Assembly (NCBI GenBank): GCA_000697055.1 | Contig: JNDT01001382.1 | Location: forward strand, 1 to 31,448 | From: Saksenaea vasiformis B4078 | Taxonomy: Eukaryota; Mucoromycota; Mucoromycetes; Mucorales; Saksenaeaceae | DNA length: 31,448 bases | Direction of reading: 5' to 3' | Shown here: piece after piece, positions 1 to 10,135 of the stretch | Position numbering within the stretch: the stretch's first letter is position 1 | How the letters are laid out: the number at the start of each line of letters is the position of its first letter | Program-made: the position numbers and the translations under genes | Notes under the pieces: model-generated | What the model saw: only the letters and a program-made list of their open reading frames with translations | What the model was told of the DNA's origin: nothing | Database searches by the model: none

Positions 1-26
1 ATGGAAGCGGTGGGCAATCGCATCAG

Positions 27-980
27 GTGCGACGTATTTCGACAAAGGAATATTACGCTATGACTGGTTCAACAAGAAGAGCAAAGCAGCTTCAACGTGA
101 AAAAGATAGAACTGGTATCACCCAAGTGGAGACAGAGCTGGAAAGCTGCAAGACTTCATCATCAGAGAACCATCAGTCATACGTAGCAAGTTTTCTGCAT
201 AACTTTCAAACGCTAGCAAATTTTTATGGATCCCGCATGGCTGAACGACGATTTCGAAACTATCAAGGTGTCCAGAGAGCTGAAGAGGAAATGGTCAATA
301 TCCTTGTGAATGGGGGAAAAAAGTATTCAAAAAAACGACGAAAGAAAACGAAGCGTAATCGAAACAGGCGAAAGAAAGCGACTCTTAGAAGAAAAGAACA
401 AAGGAAGAACAAATGACAATCGAGGTCAGTAAATTAGTGCAGATGACAGAAAATGATATACTAATGATAACCTTGTTTATAGCCCAAAAGAGTCGGCGGT
501 TCGTTCCACTCACAGTAAACCGTGTCCCAAGAAGAAGAAATGGTATCGTGCACCCTTTGCAACAACTTCCGAGATACCATTAGTTGTATTCGGCTCAGCG
601 ATGTTTGGCGCATCTGGTCATGCATCTATGAAAGGGAAGAGACCTGGAGTGGTCAACAAATGCTGGCGGATGTTGAAGAGACGTGAAAGAGCAGGTGAGT
701 TAATTGCTGTGACCATCGACGAATTCTACACCTCACAGGTAGGCTGTCCATAATTTGTCCTATTCTCATACATTGTCCTTAGATTTGTCATGCATGTTTG
801 CATCGAGATTTAACGAAGGTGGTAACTTCGGACGGCGTATCGCACCATGGTGTGTCAGTCTGTAAAAACTGTCATACACTGTGGCAACGGGACGTGAACT
901 CAGCAAAAAACATGTACTTCATTGCGAATTCGATCTGGTGCGGGCATGGGCGTCCAGAACAATTCTGCCGGCAACCATAG
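27..980 (+). pseudogene. Fanzor (TnpB-like RNA-guided nuclease), 3' part, one premature stop
   Basis: C-terminal portion of a Fanzor, the eukaryotic relative of the TnpB/Cas12 RuvC nucleases; the 5' part lies outside the window. Three exons fit: 27-424, 483-738 and 783-980, with GT-AG introns of 58 and 44 nt and matching phases (2, then 0). Exon 1 carries the VRRISTKEYYAMTG stretch and the NGGKKY segment followed by a Lys/Arg-rich tract. Exon 2 has a RuvC-II-like strand (IPLVVFGSAMFG) without the usual Glu, then about 43 codons later Glu at 721-723 in TIDEFYTSQ, matching the relocated Glu known for Fanzors. Exon 3 holds a four-cysteine zinc ribbon (CHAC, CKNC) and the RuvC-III aspartate in WQRDVNSAKNM. 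The only break seen is TGA at 414-416, three codons before the exon 1 donor; CGA to TGA would explain it. The start at 27 is a likely acceptor (ATCAG before GTGCGA), not a start codon. Whether the TGA is real decides gene or pseudogene. Confidence 0.85.
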
Positions 981-3007
981 CCATAAAAAAATCGCCATTA
1001 CGAATATGGTTTCTTTGTTTGCCTTCGAGCAAACAGGGATTTAGATATTTACGTTTTACGGTAAGCTCAAGTCTCTAAAAGTGCACATCTCTAACTATCT
1101 CTACGTTTCTCTTCCTCAAATTTTATTTTGGTTGTATAATTTGTGGTAAGTAAATCATATCAATCAATGGAGATACAGCATTCTTACTTTATCTTATGCA
1201 AACGCAAAATTGATCTCGAGCAGCGCAAATTCTTACACAATAAACAGTACCACTCTCTCGACAAGGAATTGCCTTCGGACACACTGGACGAAAGTCACAA
1301 GTTTCCATCATCAGCCTGCCTTATCCACGCGTAATTTACGCGAACCCAGTGGTGCACTGCAAAAGTGTCAGGGTGTATACTAAACATATGAGATGCCTAC
1401 CCTTTAACCGGTGATGCATGGTTTTTAAATGTATTCAGTATAGAATTGACTGAGATATACGCTTTTCGGATACATGAATGACTGACAGAGAAACAACATG
1501 TTGACAACAAGCCTGTAAACACAGTTTAAAAAATGGTCAAATATATATGCGACTTATCTTAGTATTACGCCGTATTATCTACGGTGATACACGCGGGTGG
1601 ACCACAAGAAGGCAGGCATCCGTGTCATACACGACATTTTTTCAGAATGACGCCAAAGGTTAGTCAGCCAAAGTCAGTGAAGATTTGCCGACAGGTTATA
1701 GCTTTTCTGAAGCCTATAAGCCATCTTGTAGTCCAGATGGATATCTAAAGAAATATAATGAAATATCTGGCTGTAGAATAAAAAATGAGAAATACTTATC
1801 GGAAAAGGTCGTCTTTCTTCGTCACTTCACATGATTTGCATCTGTAAAGAAGAGAGAAGTGAAAAGTATGCTTGAGCTTCAATTTGATCCACCTTTTCAT
1901 AGCTTTATCATCAGTTTATTTCCCCTGGATATAGTCTATAAATATGAATGATGCCGATGAAGGGTTATTACATGTGACAAATACTTCTCTTGATGAAACG
2001 GAGGTCATCGTGGACGGGATACGGAAGGACAGTAGTTTCACCCTTCATCGTACTCACGCACCCATTGACTGCAAACGATGCATTAGCTCATACCGCGTAC
2101 TTGCGAAAATTAGCCTTTACCTTTTGAAAGCGACGGGAAACTGAAACGAAAGAAGGAAAAAAGCGCAGACATGCTCGGATTTTTTGTTGTCCTGAAAAAA
2201 AAAGGAAGATTTCAGACCGTAGGCATTGAAAGAGATACAACAGCCAAATAAATTTTGCAGAGAGCGAGTATCGAATTTCTGGACGTCAGATCAAGGTCAT
2301 CTTACGCTGTTCCATGGATTACTTAGGATATGCGTTGAGGTGGTTCATTGGGATAAGTTATCGCAGTACTCCCACTGGAACGTGTAAGATAAGGAAATGT
2401 ATGAACAGATTCTTTACTTTTTCTGGAACTGGATCGACCACGTATATGGGATCATTCATGTCTACAGTTTAAACCTATCATCATTGAACAAAGGACTTGA
2501 CTGGTCTTCAATGCCGACTACCGCAGGAGATGAGATATGTTCATTAATCCATCGGGTAGTAACATTTGTTGGTGCACAATCGATTTCTATGCGAGCTTTA
2601 TTGCAGCAAACTTCAAATCTTTAATTCATCCGCTATAAGGAACGCCCATAGAGACATTTACAACGACAAAGGAAGGGAAATAGATGTGCTAGCTAAATTA
2701 GGAAAGGGAGAAGACGGACGATAAAGGTCCTTTGAACGCTGACAATGTATATCGTTGGTGTATCATCGAGGATGAACCATAAATTGAGTGTCCCAGAGCA
2801 CGGAAGGGGTGTTGCTGATGGTTTGGTATGATGGGACGGAAGGAGTGAGGTTTCCGAGATGTCTCTTCATTCTGTTGGTTGCTTATGACATAAGTCTCGT
2901 AGATTTTGACCCGGAATTCTGCTGTGAAGATGGCCTAAACGACCTACCTGTAAGGTAACTACAATTTGGCAGTTATTCTGAAATTTGAGCACGATTTGGG
3001 GGCGGCA
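981..3007. other. Gene-poor stretch downstream of Fanzor locus 1
   Basis: No convincing gene on either strand: the open frames are short, lack plausible splice partners and match no family I recognise. A 13-mer CCTTCGGACACAC at 1272-1284 recurs at 3011-3023, and its reverse complement at 3042-3054, so part of this stretch may be the body of an unrecognised element. The Fanzor element's 3' end should also lie here. Confidence 0.5.
1016..1035 (+). other. Hairpin just 3' of Fanzor locus 1
   Basis: TGTTTGC and GCAAACA form a perfect 7-bp stem around the loop CTTCGA, 35 nt after the Fanzor stop codon. Fanzor/TnpB guide RNAs are typically transcribed from the 3' end of the ORF and the flank beyond, so this is a candidate part of the guide-RNA scaffold. 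The hairpin is seen; the role is inference. A 7-bp stem can occur by chance. Confidence 0.3.
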
Positions 3008-3057
3008 TTTCCTTCGGACACACCAAGAAGGACTGTCGTCTGTGTGTCCGAAGGAAA
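3008..3057. repeat. Perfect 16-bp inverted repeat with 18-nt loop
   Basis: Left arm TTTCCTTCGGACACAC (3008-3023) is the exact reverse complement of the right arm (3042-3057). The core CCTTCGGACACAC occurs a third time at 1272-1284 in direct orientation, and CTCTCGACAAG is found close to both sites (1256-1268 and 3060-3070). This may be two abutting terminal inverted repeats or a hairpin-forming element end. No transposase is recognisable between the copies. Confidence 0.75.
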
Positions 3058-3557
3058 AGCTCTCGACAAGTTCCGAAAGTTCCGACACCGCCACATCAGA
3101 AGGAGACTTTATGCGTGTCTGAATCTCGCTGAAGTTTCCGTCTCGATTCTTCAAGTGATTCTGATGGGCAGCCTTTTATCCGTTTTATTTTTGGTTTTTC
3201 GAATGAACGTGCTCCTCGAATATAACCATTCCATTCAACACCTACATTCTACTCTTCAAATGCAAAGGCGTTGGCCTTGGGTCTAAAGCAGTTTGTCGAC
3301 ATGTCGCGAGGTACGTACAGGGGGGAGGTGCGGCTCAAAATGGAGGAAATCTCGCAGTAAATGGTCAATCTTATCTTATGAAGCTGCACCTTTTCCATTT
3401 CGTTAGTTAACCAGCAATGAAGATGAATTATGATTGCATATCGTCACTATAGATGCTGCAGGTGAGTTTGGCTGACTCTCTAAGGGTGTGAATTTCCGGA
3501 ATCCACATTAATTATTTGAGTAGAAACCTCTCTTTTTAAAGTTTTGATGCGCATTTT
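3058..3557. other. Intergenic, 3' side of the chitin deacetylase gene
   Basis: Nothing with coding character on either strand; a frame spanning 2966-3286 runs through the hairpin and resembles no known protein. The deacetylase gene is transcribed toward this stretch, so its 3' UTR and terminator should be here. Confidence 0.5.
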
Positions 3558-4958
3558 TTAAATTTGAAGTATGTAAACAAGTGCTAAAGTTAAAATGGTT
3601 GCTAATGCAATAGAGACTATGGACGACTTTGAAACAAAAATGTGACAAGAGGCATTTCCACTGGGCGAATTGGACGATGTTGATTTACCTGTCGTGTCCA
3701 CCGTCTTGTTTGATACAGTAGGATAAATAAACGAGTCCTCCCAGTACGGTTGCGCGATATCCATGCATGCATGTGGTGTAACAACGTTGAACTCTTTCTG
3801 AATAGCAGGCAACCATTTTTCCGCCATCGATACAGTTAGATTATTCAGTTCGTGTTGCAGAACAATATGGCCGTGTTCGTCGTCTGTTCCATTATTATGT
3901 GCTTCAATCCAACCTTTGATGACTACGTCTACTTTGTTGACATGCGTTTCATGGTTATAACCAGCCAGATTCCAATCGGTAGTGTCCCTGTCCCATAGAA
4001 ACGTTCTCATGCCCATCAGCCAGGCAATTGCTCGTACTCGATCATCAACATCTCCAAACGGTGGTCTCCAGCATCTTGTTGTGATACCTAACACCTGCTT
4101 TATAGCCTTTAAGGTCCAGTAGAATTGTGATACGATCTCTTCGTTTGTCAAAGCGGTCATCTGCACATGCGACCACGTGTGTGCACAGATCGTGTGCCCA
4201 TCCTTTAACGCCCTTTGAGCAGCTGCAGGATAAGCGATCACATTGGCACCAATAACTATGCATACAGGACACGATCAGTTTTCTTACTTTTTTTTTTCTA
4301 TCGGCGAATTTTTTCCAGACTTACAAAACAAGGTAGATTTTTGTTTTCCATGCTCTACCAAATAGTTGTACAGACGAGGTTCTTGCCACTTTTGCCTTGC
4401 ATTATCCGTACTCCATACTCGTAGGGGTCCATCGTCAAAGGTTAATCCCCAGTCACCCGGTCTAGGACATTGGTACACATCTTCCGGCAAGTAATCGAGT
4501 TTGGGCTGCCTACAGACACTGGCAGACCACCAGCAGTCTGTATCGTTCCGATAATCATACTGTGAAAGATCAAACGCACCATTTGTCATCTTTCGAGGTG
4601 GGATCGGGGGTACTTTTGACCAATCGAGCTGATTCATGACAGATTGGACTTCTGGATGATTTGTAGGTGGTTGTTTCAAAGCAGGCGGGTATTTTGCCAT
4701 ATCCACCAGAGGAGCATGATCTGACAGTTGTTCTACCTTGATATCTTCGTCCTTTGGATAGGTTCGAATCACATTGGTAGGTGTGGGGACGTTTGCAAGC
4801 CAAACAGGAGAGCTGACAGCAAGCACATTACGTGGGCGGGCAACATGTAAGAAATCAAAGCTAGAGACGCTCGTCGTCGCAAGGGCGATGATGACAAGGA
4901 AAACCTTTCCATGGATGGTTCTGCAACGAACTTGCAACATCTTTGCTTTTGATAGCAT
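3558..4958 (-). CDS. Chitin deacetylase (CE4 polysaccharide deacetylase), GPI-anchored
   Basis: Removes acetyl groups from nascent chitin to give chitosan, a major wall polymer of Mucoromycota; expected to act at the plasma membrane or wall. Two exons, 4958-4325 and 4255-3558, with a 69-nt intron (4256-4324, GTAAGT...ATAG), give 443 residues. ATG at 4956-4958 opens a short basic stretch and a hydrophobic signal peptide (about residues 18-33). The NodB domain is complete: motif 1 TFDDG (173-177), motif 2 HTWSH (237-241), motif 3 RPPFG (275-279), motif 4 near DRDTTDW (300-306) and motif 5 LQHE (344-347). A Ser/Asn/Thr-rich linker precedes a hydrophobic C-terminus (about 424-443), typical of GPI attachment. 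The intron falls just before the IGANV stretch, within the catalytic domain. Catalytic residues appear intact, so an active enzyme is expected. Confidence 0.95.
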
Positions 4959-6400
4959 GAAAGCAAGAAAACGTTGACGACAAAAATTTGAACGGAAGGA
5001 AAATTAGACGAATCTTTCTCTCGATCCACTTCGTATTTGTACGAACCTTTTTGTTTGTTGCATCTGCGAAAACGGTAATTCTGTCGAACGTCGAACACTG
5101 CCTGTCCAGAGACTTGGGAAAGCTATTCTTCCTTAAGGTGGGACACGTTATTGACCGACCAAACGGTTTCGCAATACCTATTTTTCTAAAGTCAACCACT
5201 TTCGGTGAATAAATGTTTCGCAGTTACTGCACCGAAAAAAGAAACGAGATTCGGCTTATACTCCACTTCCCCAAAGCGATTCCATAGCGTTGTAACGATA
5301 GCAGATGAAGGTTGTAGGTCTTTGATATAGGAGTGAGAATATATCACAATGGTACAACGTAGTCATCATAGGACTTCTGATTTTTTAGAAAAGAAAAACG
5401 CAGAAGTGGTGGATCAAGGTTTCGGGATTCAGAGACAGAAAATTCGTTTCGTATCCTACCAACTCTCACTATTTCACAGAAACAGTAGCGATAGACCACC
5501 GGTGCTATAAGGTTTGACCTTTGCCGATAAATAGAGATAGGCATATGGAAACGAATGTTTTGGTTTCAATACAGAGAGAACATGCAACGTCATCCTCCGA
5601 GATATGCCCGATTCTGGGAAGTTTCTTTTTCTAGAATATTTTCGCGTATCGCTAAAGATAACATCAGTCTGCAATAACGGATTAAGTATAGACTTTCATA
5701 CAAGCTTCAGTATGCTGTGCGTATGCTGCGGTGTCTTCTCATGCTGCTAGAATAAATTTTGTCATGACTGAGGGACACGAGCCCATTAAAGTAGCAACAT
5801 TAACGTTTTAGTTGATGTAATAATGACGTGCAGGCATCCTCTTGGAACGTTTTCTGCTTTTCAAGGGAGCAGAACTTCGGTTTCATTGGTGTGCTACATG
5901 TAACAGGTACATCCTGTCGTAAGATGTGGTTGAAAGCTGTTAATTCCAATGGACAGGAAGTTCCCACGGGTTGTTCCTTACCAACATGATCAGAACTCGG
6001 ATTCAATAAGATTTCTCTTACTTTCGTCTGCTTTTGACTTTATCCAGCAACTACTTCCTTCTTAGACCTATCATTTTTTTGATAGACACAATCACTCCTT
6101 CAAAAAGTACCATTGTTTCTTCCAGAGCTACACGAAATTAATCAAGGGTAGGATGTAGCCTATTTCCTAAAGATAACTGAGGAGGTAAGCCCTTTTATCA
6201 ATGAATCTTGCAGTATTGTTTGTAGGATACAAGGCCTTGATGCGAGTCAAGGTCACGTAAACCCTTAAGTTCACTGTAATCCAATTACTTTTGTCACACG
6301 TTACGCTTAATTGACCGTACCATCTGAAAATCCTATTCGCCTTTGTTCGTGACCTTCTTTTCCCAACCATGCATAACAAATACCGCTGTAATGTTTAGTG
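4959..6400. other. Intergenic, upstream of the chitin deacetylase gene
   Basis: Probable promoter of the leftward deacetylase gene at its left end. Several overlapping frames exist in 4769-5674 but none shows a recognisable domain. A minus-strand frame at 5800-6006 has fairly natural codon use and could be an orphan exon, but it has no ATG and no identifiable partner exon. Confidence 0.45.
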
Positions 6401-6410
6401 TTTATTGAAC

Positions 6411-6660
6411 GACTTTTTACGCTACTCTAGATAAATGATTTATCCATGAAGGGCCGAGTTTGCGTTAACGAAGGGATCGAATATGCGGCCATTAGCTCAC
6501 GAATTGGTAACAGAATAATACCGTACTTATATCAACTTAGTCCCCAGATTGAGCATAATTTATTCGAACAGCATAGAACACCATTCACGGTTAGCAAATG
6601 AAAGTTGCTTTGATGTCCTTTATGTACCCCCGAGGGGTAATCAGACCTACAGGCCTGGGT
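6411..6660. repeat. Dispersed repeat, copy A
   Basis: Homologous, roughly two-thirds identical by eye, to 20397-20650 in the same orientation and to 21285-21545 inverted. The best anchor is ACTTATATCAACTTAGTC, exact at 6525-6542 and 20513-20530. Other shared blocks are the TTTTACGCT start, CGAAGGGATCGAA, and a TTTATGTACCCCCGAGGGG block near 6620-6640. No inverted partner was found nearby, so this is a solitary copy. Non-coding. Confidence 0.75.
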
Positions 6661-7862
6661 CAATCCCGCACCTAGGTCCTTGGAGCCAGCGTGAGGGGAA
6701 TCTGGCGGCGATGGCCAGCGCTAAGAGTGTACGCCATACAGAGGGCCTGAAGCGATGCAAACGTCCGGCGGTACTCTGTTGTGGAAGTTGGATAACATAG
6801 TGTGCGATAATACTTGCTTACATGATGGTAAACAAGGGGTTATACCACAGCCAGGACGGTTCGGAACAGAGGTCATGCAGGCTAAACGATAGATATCCGA
6901 TGAAGAGTTGGCATCTTCACCGGGGTTGTAAGATAAACAGAGCCAAAGAAAAAAAGGAAACCTATGCATGCCTTTAGACACGGATCATTCGGGTACCCAT
7001 CACCAAAGCATCCCAATGCAAGACTCTGGTCATTCAGCGCGGATTATTCTTTGCATTAACACAGAATGGCCTACTTCCCAGCGCTAAATGCATTTTCGCC
7101 TGAGTGCAAAAGGGCATCTAGTTGACCACACGTTTATTGCAAGTTCAGTACGTGTACGGAGCCTACATTTCAACTTGTCTGCTTGTGTTTTCGAACCATT
7201 GTAATAAACTAGTATGGTCCAAGCTACGTTCGATATATGGGCAAGGATTCAGCTTCATTGTCTTGAGCTAGGTTCGATTGGTTTAGACCAAATCAGTCTT
7301 CCCGCAGAAAGCGGTTGTACGGACCAATCGTCGCTCTAGCACAGGTTAACCAATAGTTGAAAGGCCGAGAAGGGAAGATCAGTGGAAAACGAGCTGCTTG
7401 TTTTGAAACATGTGAGAAAATCAGAAAGTTTCCCTCTGGCCAACCATAATGAGGGATATACTATGTAACCTTTTAATTGGGCAGGCCCTGAATGTAAAAC
7501 TCTAACTATGTACGACTTGAAAATAATACGAAGAGAGAAAATCAAGGTTCTTGTCATGGTTGAAGCGTTGCATGCGTGTGTTCGTGAATTGATCTCGAAT
7601 AGACGACAGTACTTAACCCCTTAAATATCTCTTTCAAAAAGATAACCATTCCCTAAAGTAGATGTATTGAACTGTTAGACAAAACGATTCCCTGCTGTGC
7701 AATAAGATGTCTAAAGTGAAGCACTCATGATGACAAGAAAAAGTACTGATCAGGTTGGTTAAACGTAAGGGGAATGTAACCAGGGGGGGAAACAAACTCC
7801 AAGTGAGGAGACATAAGAAAGAATAAAGTGACACGACTGAACAAAATAGCAGATAAGACAGT
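6661..7862. other. Intergenic, possibly the interior of repeat copy A
   Basis: No supported gene. CCATTGTAATA near 7196 recurs near 20904 inside the related element, so homology with that element may extend to about 7200. A short palindrome GATTGGTTTAGACCAAATC lies near 7275-7293. The right part should contain the promoter of the gene starting at 7929. Confidence 0.4.
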
Positions 7863-7928
7863 TATCCTTCTTTTTTCCCTTTCTTTTCCCTCTTCTTTTC
7901 TAATCTCTTCTTTTCTTTTGTTTACCCG
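7863..7928 (+). promoter_or_regulatory. Pyrimidine-rich tract before the surface-protein gene
   Basis: About 60 nt of nearly pure C and T run up to the ATG at 7929. Such CT-rich tracts are common in fungal core promoters and 5' leaders near transcription start sites. The tract is seen; its role is inferred. Confidence 0.5.
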
Positions 7929-9109
7929 ATGCATCTTTCTTTCAGCCGAAGATGGATACTGGTGGGCCTTATTCTCTTGCAGGCAACCGATGTACATACC
8001 CAATACCTTCCAGGCTTAGGGTTTACCACTATAGCAGGACCTAGCCCTACAGCTACTTCTGGCCCTTCATCTCCTCCTATCCCTCCAACTTCAGAGCATT
8101 CGCAAGTGGTTCCGGTAACTACGTCAGATCCTAGCCCAAAACTACCTCCGCCTTCGACCAATCCTGCTACAAGCAAACCTCCTATCTCACCGTCGTCTCC
8201 AACTTCTGTGCCATCCATAAATCCACCTCCATCTGCGACCTCTACTACGCAAAACATAGTTCCTACGAGTACAGCAGCGATCACCAGTAGTAGTGCCGCA
8301 CCTCATACTACACCGCCTACTAGTTCAAAAACCACGACTGGGACAGGTGACCCCTCGCCATCACCGGATAGTACAAGCTCAACTGGATCGGCAACACCAG
8401 CTGTTTCTACGCCGAAACAGTCCCCGAAAGCTGGTGGGGGGGATGATGGAGAAAAGGCTACCATCATTGGTGCTGTCGTTGGTGGAGTTGGTATGCCAAA
8501 CCGCGATAAATAGACTTTGTGTAACATCCTGTCTTTTTGCTTTTTATAGTGGGCGTAGCTTTGATCGGCGGTGCACTGGCCTACATGAATCGACGCGGTG
8601 GGTGTACCTCCAGAACTGAAAGACAGCGAGCCGAATTCGAAGATTTTGGGTTGGCAGAACGAGATTTCCCTCATCCACAACCACCACCAATGCATCATCC
8701 AGCGGGGGTGTCACCAACATTACCGCGCCTAAATGAGCAGGGAAATTTCTACAATGAATCACCATTGCCTCCACTACCGCCGGGAGGACAGGCGGAATTT
8801 CATCACGGATCACAGACATATGTCGCAGGCTATACTCCACAGCAACCACCACCAATGACACAAGTACATCAAGATTATTACTACGAGCCATATGCCTCTC
8901 AGGAAGCAGCGTATTACGACGCAGGCGCCAATGGTGGTGGTGCTCACTATTATTATGACAACAGCACCACTACTGGTAATGTCCAACCTTCTGCCTATGA
9001 CCATATGCCTGCAGGGGTCCAACAGTCTCAACAGCCTTTCTCGCCTGCTGGCGTTCCCGTAGATTATTACAAGCCCGATACAGCAGATGTTGCGCATCAG
9101 AGGAGATAA
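7929..9109 (+). CDS. Ser/Thr/Pro-rich single-pass membrane protein, sensor-like
   Basis: Predicted type I surface protein of 373 residues from two exons, 7929-8490 and 8550-9109, joined across a 59-nt intron (GTATGC...TATAG, phase 1). Residues 1 to about 24 form a signal peptide. The ectodomain (about 25-175) is almost entirely Ser, Thr and Pro, so probably heavily O-mannosylated and extended. A Gly/Val/Ala-rich transmembrane helix (about 178-200) is split by the intron and followed by NRRGG, a stop-transfer signal. The tail of about 170 residues is rich in Pro, Tyr, Gln and His, with polyproline runs suited to SH3 or WW partners. This architecture recalls wall-stress sensors of the Mid2/Wsc type, but no WSC cysteine domain is present, so the function is not assigned. 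The start is the first ATG after the CT-rich leader and directly precedes the signal sequence. Confidence 0.85.
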
Positions 9110-9513
9110 AAAAGTTTCTCGCATGCAGCAATCTCCTTACTATTCCCGATAATCACCTCAAGGAGACAGGAACGCCAAGGGTCAGACAGGAATATATCAT
9201 ACATATAAAAATCAGTCTTTTTTCTCTTCTGCGTCTTGTGTCGTGTATCACGCTACAATCCTTCACAAGACCTTAATTAGGTGCCTTTTCTCATTTGGGA
9301 TCCTTTCCGTAACAATGTACTTTATTATCTGTGAGAGGAATTTCTTTTTATAATACATTCACCGGGTGCCAGTTATTACAAGATAGACTTTGAAGTCCAT
9401 GAAAAAATTGGATTTACTTTATCATTAAGAAGTACGGGGATGATACGCAGCTTACCGGACTTCTAACTTGAAACCCTCTTTTTCTGGTGTCGTCGCACAC
9501 AGGCTCTTTTCGT
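9110..9513. other. Intergenic between surface-protein and Nudix genes
   Basis: AT-rich, no gene seen. It should hold the 3' UTR of the upstream gene and the promoter of the downstream one; both are transcribed rightward. A short 5' coding or non-coding exon of the Nudix gene cannot be excluded, since CACACAG at about 9496-9502 could be an acceptor. Confidence 0.45.
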
Positions 9514-10135
9514 ATGTTTCCCGCTCACCGTTTTCGTACGCTACATCGCGAGGTGAATCGTACTATGACGATTGCTACTGAGTATTATCGTCCTGTAGCC
9601 GGCATTATCCTTAAGCGCCCGCCTACCAATTTGACCGCTCCTGAAGATGAAAACAATGTCAAGAACATCTATCGCAAACGTGACAGCACTCTTTATTTGC
9701 TTGTGAAAAAGCCTCGAAAAAATCATGCTTGGCAATTTCCTCAGGGTGGTATAGATGATGGAGAGAGCGTAACGGAAGCAGCTTTGCGAGAGTTGGCGGA
9801 AGAATGTGGCACGGACCTGAACGCACAGCTCTTGGATCAGGAAGCAGCTGGTGTTTATCAGTACAAATTTCCCCTTGCATTTATTCAGAAGAAAAAGAAG
9901 TGGAGAGGTATCGGTGCAAAGGTAGGCATATATAGAACAGAACAAATAGTGCTGGATCCATTCGATCAACTGAAAGGTCGTTTTGTTGCAGGTAGAATTT
10001 GTGAGAGCTCTATGGATATCAGGTCAATGCAAACCTGACCAGAAAGAGATCGTCGACTTTGCATGGCTGACGCGCGACGAGTTGAAAACCTATGTCACTC
10101 CAGAGTATGCCGACGCAATTGAGGCATTGATATGA
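9514..10135 (+). CDS. Nudix-fold protein, probable mitochondrial ribosomal protein mL46
   Basis: Two exons, 9514-9921 and 9992-10135, with a 70-nt phase-0 intron give 183 residues. A Nudix box fits fully at residues 78-100 (GX5EX7REUXEEXG from GGIDDGE to EECG). Features of mL46 (MRPL46, yeast MRPL17), a structural protein of the large mitoribosomal subunit, are VAGIILKRPP near the N-terminus, HAWQFPQGG, GVYQYKFP, the GAKV...A strand spanning the intron, and DFAWLTRDELKTYV near the C-terminus. The basic N-terminus could be a mitochondrial targeting peptide. It is shorter than usual: between ILKRPP and LYLLVK there are about 25 residues where other mL46 proteins have many more, so either the segment is lost or an exon is missed upstream. 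Because the Nudix box is intact, a hydrolase cannot be excluded. Confidence 0.75.

Noticed and set aside
1272..3054. A complete transposon bounded by CCTTCGGACACAC repeats
   Set aside because: No transposase between them and no target duplication visible; recorded as a repeat only.
2867..3286. Overlapping frames on both strands around the 16-bp inverted repeat
   Set aside because: Neither resembles a protein, and both run through the hairpin.
5800..6006. Minus-strand frame with fairly natural codon use
   Set aside because: No ATG, no homologous domain and no partner exon; possibly an orphan exon but not supportable.
7922..8891. Long minus-strand frames, Gly/Val-rich, opposite the surface-protein gene
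   Set aside because: They mirror the Ser/Thr/Pro codons of the sense gene, which has a signal peptide, a membrane helix and a good intron.
9541..9969. Minus-strand frame of 142 codons
   Set aside because: Exactly antisense to the Nudix exon with its clear motif, and it runs through the intron.
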